Of a stretch of 64,000 nucleotides of DNA, positions 59,751-64,000 are shown in pieces. Every line of letters starts with the position of its first letter. Positions within the stretch are counted from its first letter, which is position 1. The stretch covers positions 620,001 through 684,000 of the forward strand of contig NZ_QUQV01000001.1 of NCBI RefSeq assembly GCF_003400205.1. The letters are read 5' to 3'. The translations under genes were made by a program, and so were the position numbers. The notes under the pieces are model-generated. The model ran no database searches. It was not told the DNA's origin and saw nothing but the letters and a program-made list of their open reading frames with translations. Origin of the DNA: Bacillus sp. HNG (GTDB lineage: Bacteria; Bacillota; Bacilli; Bacillales; Bacillaceae_L).

Positions 59751-60701
59751 CTATAAATTTTCTTTAATATAAGCTATGGTTTCGTCTATATGTGAAATGA
59801 TTCCTGGAGCGTCGTGTCCTGAAAATGGGTAAGCAATTATTGATTTTTCTGCAACAATGTGACTGTATACGCCGTAAATGGATTGAGGCGGGCAAATTAA
59901 ATCCTTGAAGGCGACAGAAACTCTAGTCTTACTCTTTATCTTTGGAGCTAAATTTAGATTGTCAAAATATGAAAGTGTTTCAAATACCTGTTTACTCTTT
60001 TCAGGATATCTGTGCATAAAATTTTCGATACTAACGAGAGAACCTTCGAATTTTTGCTGGATAGCAAGTTCGATATTGCACATATTTGGAACATCCGCAA
60101 CAACTAATGAAAGACGATTGTCTAGTGCTGCAACCGCTAATGAAATTCCTCCCCCTAAGCTTGCACCAAGTAAGCAAATTCGGGATTTATCGATTTCCTC
60201 TCTAGTAAAAACAACATCGACCGCACGTTTGCAATCCATATAAAGCTTTCTATAATAATATTCATATTTATCGAGGATTCCTTGAGTTGCCCATGTTCCA
60301 GTAGCACCAACGGAATAGTGTGTATCCTCGGCACTTTCTCCATGTCCGCGACAGTCTACTGCTAAAACTGCATATCCCTGAATGATCCATTTCATATAAT
60401 TTGATATTGAACCTTTATTACCACCGTAACCATGAAATGTAATGATACAGGGTACTTTATCAGTTTGATTTTTTGGTAAAATATAAAAGGCATTTATAGG
60501 CGTTCCTGCAAATCCCTTGTATAACAAGCTATAAGCTTCTATTTGACTAATTGGGTAATCAATCTCTCTCATTTCAATTTGCAGTGGAGTTTCAGTCGAT
60601 TCCTTCAAGGTATCTTCCCAAAATTGGGCAAAATCCCTTGCTTTAGTTAGTTTCGGTTTATAATTCTCAAATTCTTTGATTTGTTCTTCATAAAATATCA
60701 T
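59751..60701 (-). CDS. Acetyl esterase, CE7-like (acetylxylan esterase/cephalosporin-C deacetylase type)
   Basis: A 316-residue alpha/beta hydrolase. The nucleophile elbow is LLGASLGGGISLA, the oxyanion region PCIITFHGYGGNKGS, the conserved AVDCRGHGES and catalytic acid and His near FKDLICPP and FSGHDAPG. It fits the CE7 family, which removes acetyl groups from sugars; family members have GxSQGG, here GASLGG, so the assignment is moderate. No signal peptide, hence intracellular de-acetylation of imported sugar. GAGGGAACAA precedes ATG 60701; the frame opens 11 codons before. Confidence 0.8.
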   Translation of the reverse strand: MIFYEEQIKEFENYKPKLTKARDFAQFWEDTLKESTETPLQIEMREIDYPISQIEAYSLLYKGFAGTPINAFYILPKNQTDKVPCIITFHGYGGNKGSISNYMKWIIQGYAVLAVDCRGHGESAEDTHYSVGATGTWATQGILDKYEYYYRKLYMDCKRAVDVVFTREEIDKSRICLLGASLGGGISLAVAALDNRLSLVVADVPNMCNIELAIQQKFEGSLVSIENFMHRYPEKSKQVFETLSYFDNLNLAPKIKSKTRVSVAFKDLICPPQSIYGVYSHIVAEKSIIAYPFSGHDAPGIISHIDETIAYIKENL

Positions 60702-60775
60702 TTGTTCCCTCGTCCTTATATTTTTTTCTAGCATATTTTTTAGTGCTCATTTTCCTCTTGCTGGCTCTTTGAAAT

Positions 60776-61585
60776 TCAAACATGAAGTACTATTCCATCG
60801 TAGGCAACCTTAATGCCAGTGGACGCAAAGATTTCCTCTAGATCCTCATGCATTAGACCTATATTATGAGAAAAATGAGTCGCAATCATTTGACTTTCGT
60901 TCGTCATAATCCCTTTTTCAAGAAATACGTTCTGGATGTCCTTCACTGCCTCTATATTAAGATGATTTCTTCGCTCAGGTAGTAATCCATTTGTACAATC
61001 CAGTATCGCTACGTCTATCTTTTTCGTGGATAACCATTCCCATGTTTGTTTAGGAAACCACCCTGTGTCATGACCATGAAATATCCTTTTTCCATCCTTC
61101 TCTATGTAGAAGAGTAAACATGTTTCTAATGGGTTATGGTCTGCAGCCAAAGGAGTCACCTTTGCTGTACCGACCTGATACGTAGTAAAAGGGTGCATTA
61201 AAGTAAATGTAAAATATTGATCAGTGTGCCATAATACTTCTTTACATTTATAGATAGCTGCGTCATTTCCATAAATATGTAGAGGATATGAAAAATCATG
61301 AGCAAATCCTGGTGTTCTCATTCCTAGATCTTTTGGATTAAAATGGTCCATATGTGTATGGGTAAATAACAAATGTTCTATCTTTGAAAGATCGAGATTA
61401 TGTGTTAAGACATGATGATAGGTGTCTGGTGGAAAATCAATTTTAATCGTATCATCAATAATCGTTGAGGAACGTGTTCTAATGTTCTTTCCCCCTAATT
61501 CTCTTGCTTTCTTACAATGTTTGCAATTGCAAAACAGTCCCGGAAATCCTTCTGCCGCTGCTGTACCTAGAATTTGTATTTTCAT
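60776..61585 (-). CDS. MBL-fold hydrolase, PhnP-like
   Basis: A 269-residue metallo-beta-lactamase-fold protein of the PhnP/cyclic phosphodiesterase type. The N-terminal cysteine-rich motif GLFCNCKHCKKAR may bind a structural zinc; catalytic metal residues lie in LLFTHTHMDHF, GHDTGWF and ATHFSH. PhnP hydrolyses cyclic phosphates; here a sugar-phosphate or lactone substrate is possible. ATG 61585 preferred (AAAGG upstream, and MKIQILGTAAAEG is the normal start). Probably the first gene of the cluster, 75 bp before the esterase. Confidence 0.82.
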   Translation of the reverse strand: MKIQILGTAAAEGFPGLFCNCKHCKKARELGGKNIRTRSSTIIDDTIKIDFPPDTYHHVLTHNLDLSKIEHLLFTHTHMDHFNPKDLGMRTPGFAHDFSYPLHIYGNDAAIYKCKEVLWHTDQYFTFTLMHPFTTYQVGTAKVTPLAADHNPLETCLLFYIEKDGKRIFHGHDTGWFPKQTWEWLSTKKIDVAILDCTNGLLPERRNHLNIEAVKDIQNVFLEKGIMTNESQMIATHFSHNIGLMHEDLEEIFASTGIKVAYDGIVLHV

Positions 61586-61668
61586 ATAATGATTATCCTT
61601 TCTCTTTAGAAAAGTAAATTTCCCCATTATTCATCGCAATTGAGTAATTTAGGGTTTCAAGTTTATTT

Positions 61669-61893
61669 ATTCAATAGGATGTTTTCGTAAACTTTGTTGT
61701 TTTTTAAATCGTTGATTTCCGCTTCAGGCGGACGCTTTCCGCGGGCGTGGCTTGAGCCTCCTCGTCGCTGTCGTTCCTGCGGGGTCTCAAGTCTCACGCT
61801 TTTCCCGCAGGAGTCGCCGCCTTATGCTCCAATTAACTAGGTTTATGCTTTTTTTTCTAAAAGCACATTCTTTTAGAAAAGAGCCATTCAATA
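61669..61893. mobile_element. MITE-like element, copy 2, with 8-bp target duplication
   Basis: Element 61677-61885 (209 bp), left end GGATGTTTTCGTAAACTTTG, right end (inverted) GGCTCTTTTCTAAAAGAATG, flanked by perfect direct repeats ATTCAATA at 61669-61676 and 61886-61893. The interior matches copy 1 (15797-16001) for over 100 bp, including CTTTCCGCGGGCGTGGCTTG. No gene inside; it fills most of the gap 61586-61951. Confidence 0.85.
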
Positions 61894-61904
61894 AAACTAT
61901 TACG

Positions 61905-61945
61905 ACACGACAAGGAAGAGCAGGTTAATTAAACCCACTCCTCCT
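61905..61945 (-). terminator. Probable terminator of the GHL10-like gene
   Basis: An imperfect 15-bp stem (ACAAGGAGGAGTGGG pairing with CCTGCTCTTCCTTGT) around TTTAATTAA. The tail is not T-rich, so efficiency is uncertain. Confidence 0.55.
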
Positions 61946-61951
61946 TGTCTA

Positions 61952-63631
61952 TTACGTATCGCTTCGAACCATTTTAAGGAATCCAGGAATATGATGCGGA
62001 GCTGTACTAGGCTTTGCAAATTCCTCTTCAACAATTGGCCACCAGTCAAACAATTCTAGATAGACTAAATCAAAGATCATAACACCATGTGTCAATTCGA
62101 TATCCTTGCGAAGCGCCTTACGGAACTGTTCAGGATTATTAATATATTGATTGAGATATAAACTTCCATAAACAAATGTCGATTCATTAATAACATCCAT
62201 TGCTAACTCAGCAGAACCCTCAACACTATGTTCAGCAATTCTACCATTTGCAATTGCTTCATCTTTTGTGACATGTTCAAAGTACGTACCTGTCATGATG
62301 AAATCTAGTGTTTCAGCATAACCGGTTTTATGATAATCCGGTGAAGTCCAGCTGTAATCTGGTTGATAGGTTTTACTTGCCCAGTTTACACCCTCACTAT
62401 AATAATCTGAATACCATGCACCTACATACGTACTAAAATATACCTCGTCTTTTATATCATGGATTGTTTTCTCTGCCTTCTTAAAGAAAGACTGGATATT
62501 CCCTGCACGCCATTCAATCCATTTTTGGTATAAAGGACCCTCTACCATATTTTGCTGACCGTTCTCAGCAAATTTGATTTCAAAAATATCTTTTGGGAAA
62601 TTATCAACCTTTTTACCAATATACGCTTCAAATTTTTCGCGGCTTAATTCACTAAAGTCAGCGTAAATATTATTATATCTCGCGCGATCTAGAACAATTC
62701 CATCCACATCATAATTCGTAACTAATTCTTCAATGATACCCAATTCATAATTTTGAACATCTTCACGAATTGGGTTTACAAATGTTGAATGACCTGCTGC
62801 CTGTGAAGATGGTACAAGTTTTATTTCGGTTGATGCGACATCAATCTGATCTCCAACCTTCACATTATCAAGTAACCAAGTTCTTGCTGTACCATGACCA
62901 GACAATACGTAACCGTTTTCAGGAATTTCTAAGGCAGGTGTTCCAAATGTGTTCCGGTCAGAAACCTGTGTTACAATTCCATCTGTAATTTGAACTTCAG
63001 CCCCCCAACGGTTTGCAGGAGAGACATCATACTTATCTGGCGTATACAATACAAGATAATTTGTATTTCTTGTAGTATTTGAACCATCAATTTTTCTTGT
63101 TTCTCCGTTAGCAGCTGTAGCTACCCTTGAACCCTCATAAATGACGGATTGCCATTCTGGATTCTCATATGCTGGCCCTTCTTGGTAAGTAGTGCTTCCC
63201 TCTGAGAAAACATTAATAGCCGCATGGACCTTTATCCCGTATTTATGTGCTTCTTCTATTACATTTTGTAATAAATCATAATTCTCGGGGTAACCTTGAA
63301 ATTTATCAATCTTCTTAGATGTACTTGCATGAGGAGCTAAATTACTATTGTAGGCAACAAAACCTGTTGAATTTTTTATATCTAGAATAATTGTGTCAAT
63401 ATTTGCTTTAGCCGTTTTGCCAACAATCTCTTTCACTTTTTCTTTCGTATTTAGATATTCGATATTTGCTGACAAGTCATACCAGAGAATTCTAGCCTTT
63501 TTATCCGGATCTTTTACTATATTTTGTAATACATTCTTCCTAGCAGTATCATTCCCGCCTTGAGCTGAAACCGGAATAACCAAAAAAGTTAACAATAAGA
63601 AAGCAGTAACAACAGCAATTAATTTTTTCAT
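61952..63631 (-). CDS. Secreted GHL10/DUF187-like glycosyl hydrolase
   Basis: A 559-residue exported protein: signal MKKLIAVVTAFLLLTFLVIP with VSAQ cleavage site, then a large TIM-barrel region of the GHL10 (family 10-like) type. Typical segments: ANIDTIILDIKNSTGFVAYN, HKYGIKVHAAINVFS, YDVDGIVLDRARYNN and YFSTYVGAWYSDYY. A beta-rich insertion is at about 230-300. Acidic residues in ILDIKN and LDRARY are candidates for catalysis. It may cleave a wall or exopolysaccharide glycan. AAAGGAG precedes ATG 63631. It could supply substrate for the transporter cluster, an inference. Confidence 0.82.
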   Translation of the reverse strand: MKKLIAVVTAFLLLTFLVIPVSAQGGNDTARKNVLQNIVKDPDKKARILWYDLSANIEYLNTKEKVKEIVGKTAKANIDTIILDIKNSTGFVAYNSNLAPHASTSKKIDKFQGYPENYDLLQNVIEEAHKYGIKVHAAINVFSEGSTTYQEGPAYENPEWQSVIYEGSRVATAANGETRKIDGSNTTRNTNYLVLYTPDKYDVSPANRWGAEVQITDGIVTQVSDRNTFGTPALEIPENGYVLSGHGTARTWLLDNVKVGDQIDVASTEIKLVPSSQAAGHSTFVNPIREDVQNYELGIIEELVTNYDVDGIVLDRARYNNIYADFSELSREKFEAYIGKKVDNFPKDIFEIKFAENGQQNMVEGPLYQKWIEWRAGNIQSFFKKAEKTIHDIKDEVYFSTYVGAWYSDYYSEGVNWASKTYQPDYSWTSPDYHKTGYAETLDFIMTGTYFEHVTKDEAIANGRIAEHSVEGSAELAMDVINESTFVYGSLYLNQYINNPEQFRKALRKDIELTHGVMIFDLVYLELFDWWPIVEEEFAKPSTAPHHIPGFLKMVRSDT

Positions 63632-64000
63632 ATCTCGCTCCTTTTTACACCTTTTCTTTTCTGTTACCTTTATGTATTTCAACGATGCAAGAATGCCTAC
63701 CCTCCTTTTTTGAATTATCTAAATAATAGCACATTTATAACAAAAGAAGAATATTTTCTTCTTTTTTATAAAGTAAACAGGATAAATTATCTATCTGTTA
63801 TTAAAACATTACATTTTACAACAAAACACCCTATGACTTAGGACCTATGTCCAGATGATTGATATGCTCATCTGTTACACATATTCACACGTTTTAATCG
63901 ACTGACTTAATTTTTGATATAATAAGGCATAGCATTTTTGTGGTAAATTAACATTGGACAGTACTTCCACAAGAAGACGTTAGGGCATTTAACAATAAGA
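63632..64000. other. Gap without a recognised gene
   Basis: 369 bp, AT-rich. A plus-strand TATAAT (in TTGATATAAT near 63917-63926) could be the -10 of a promoter for a gene beyond the window. No coding frame or repeat is supported. Confidence 0.5.

Noticed and set aside
46131-61585. Classical sialic-acid (nan) operon
   Set aside because: NanE and a ROK kinase are present but no N-acetylneuraminate lyase or sialidase is in the cluster.

Overview
The window looks like the chromosome of a low-GC, endospore-forming Bacillaceae bacterium that is related to Bacillus subtilis but is not that species. The evidence is ribosome-binding sites of the AAGGAGG type, frequent GTG and TTG starts, strong intrinsic terminators, near full-length matches to B. 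subtilis proteins known from memory (YkuV, YkuU, YkuS, CcpC, DarB, YkuJ, FadH, YkuE, YkyB, YkwC, YkwB, PtsHI, PtsG, GlcT, TcyP), and small YjcZ-type sporulation proteins. No rRNA, tRNA, CRISPR array, phage or intact insertion sequence was seen.

Layout. 1-9.7 kb is the yku core region, mostly in the B. subtilis order and on the minus strand: thiol redox (ykuV, ykuU), TCA-cycle control (ccpC), c-di-AMP sensing (darB), lipid catabolism (fadH with a FadR-like operator), a Tat-type phosphoesterase (ykuE), a PAS-GGDEF-EAL c-di-GMP protein and ykyB. 9.7-17.7 kb is accessory: a DUF1906 glycosidase-like protein next to a beta-propeller lectin-like protein, an orphan sporulation-type kinase, ykwC/ykwB and sporulation-type small proteins. 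18-28.5 kb holds the glucose PTS. Here it is split: ptsHI and glcT-ptsG lie about 5.4 kb apart around a MoxR/DUF58/DUF4129 operon, and each half has its own GlcT-type antiterminator and terminator leader. 28.6-39.5 kb is mixed: a second PAS kinase, VOC protein, cystine transporter TcyP, recQ, a YeiH-type exporter, and intergenic spaces full of repeats, including a 53-bp tandem array.

39.6-45.5 kb is a formate/molybdopterin locus: YdeP-type FdhF, DUF2294, an OFA-type transporter and divergent fdhD. Two leaders on the minus strand share a TAGCGANCCTGCTA hairpin directly before an intrinsic terminator. I cannot match this to a known riboswitch, and it is the best candidate here for an undescribed regulatory system.

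46-61.6 kb is a long minus-strand gene set for uptake and breakdown of an amino-sugar-like compound. It encodes a binding-protein ABC transporter, NanE epimerase, a mandelate-racemase-family enzyme, a DppA-like M55 peptidase, two Gfo/Idh/MocA oxidoreductases, a ROK kinase, an RpiR regulator, two TIM-barrel isomerases, YesL, a HAD phosphatase, a CE7-type esterase and a PhnP-like metallohydrolase. A consensus promoter with an overlapping inverted repeat precedes the binding-protein gene. A secreted GHL10-like glycosidase closes the window.

Dispersed repeats are prominent. Two copies (about 207 bp) of a MITE-like element have imperfect terminal inverted repeats and perfect 8-bp target duplications. 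Two copies of another element each carry a perfect DnaA box (TTATCCACA) and lie just downstream of the ptsI and ptsG terminators. Coding starts were chosen from ribosome-binding-site spacing and remembered homologues, so several differ from the longest open frame.
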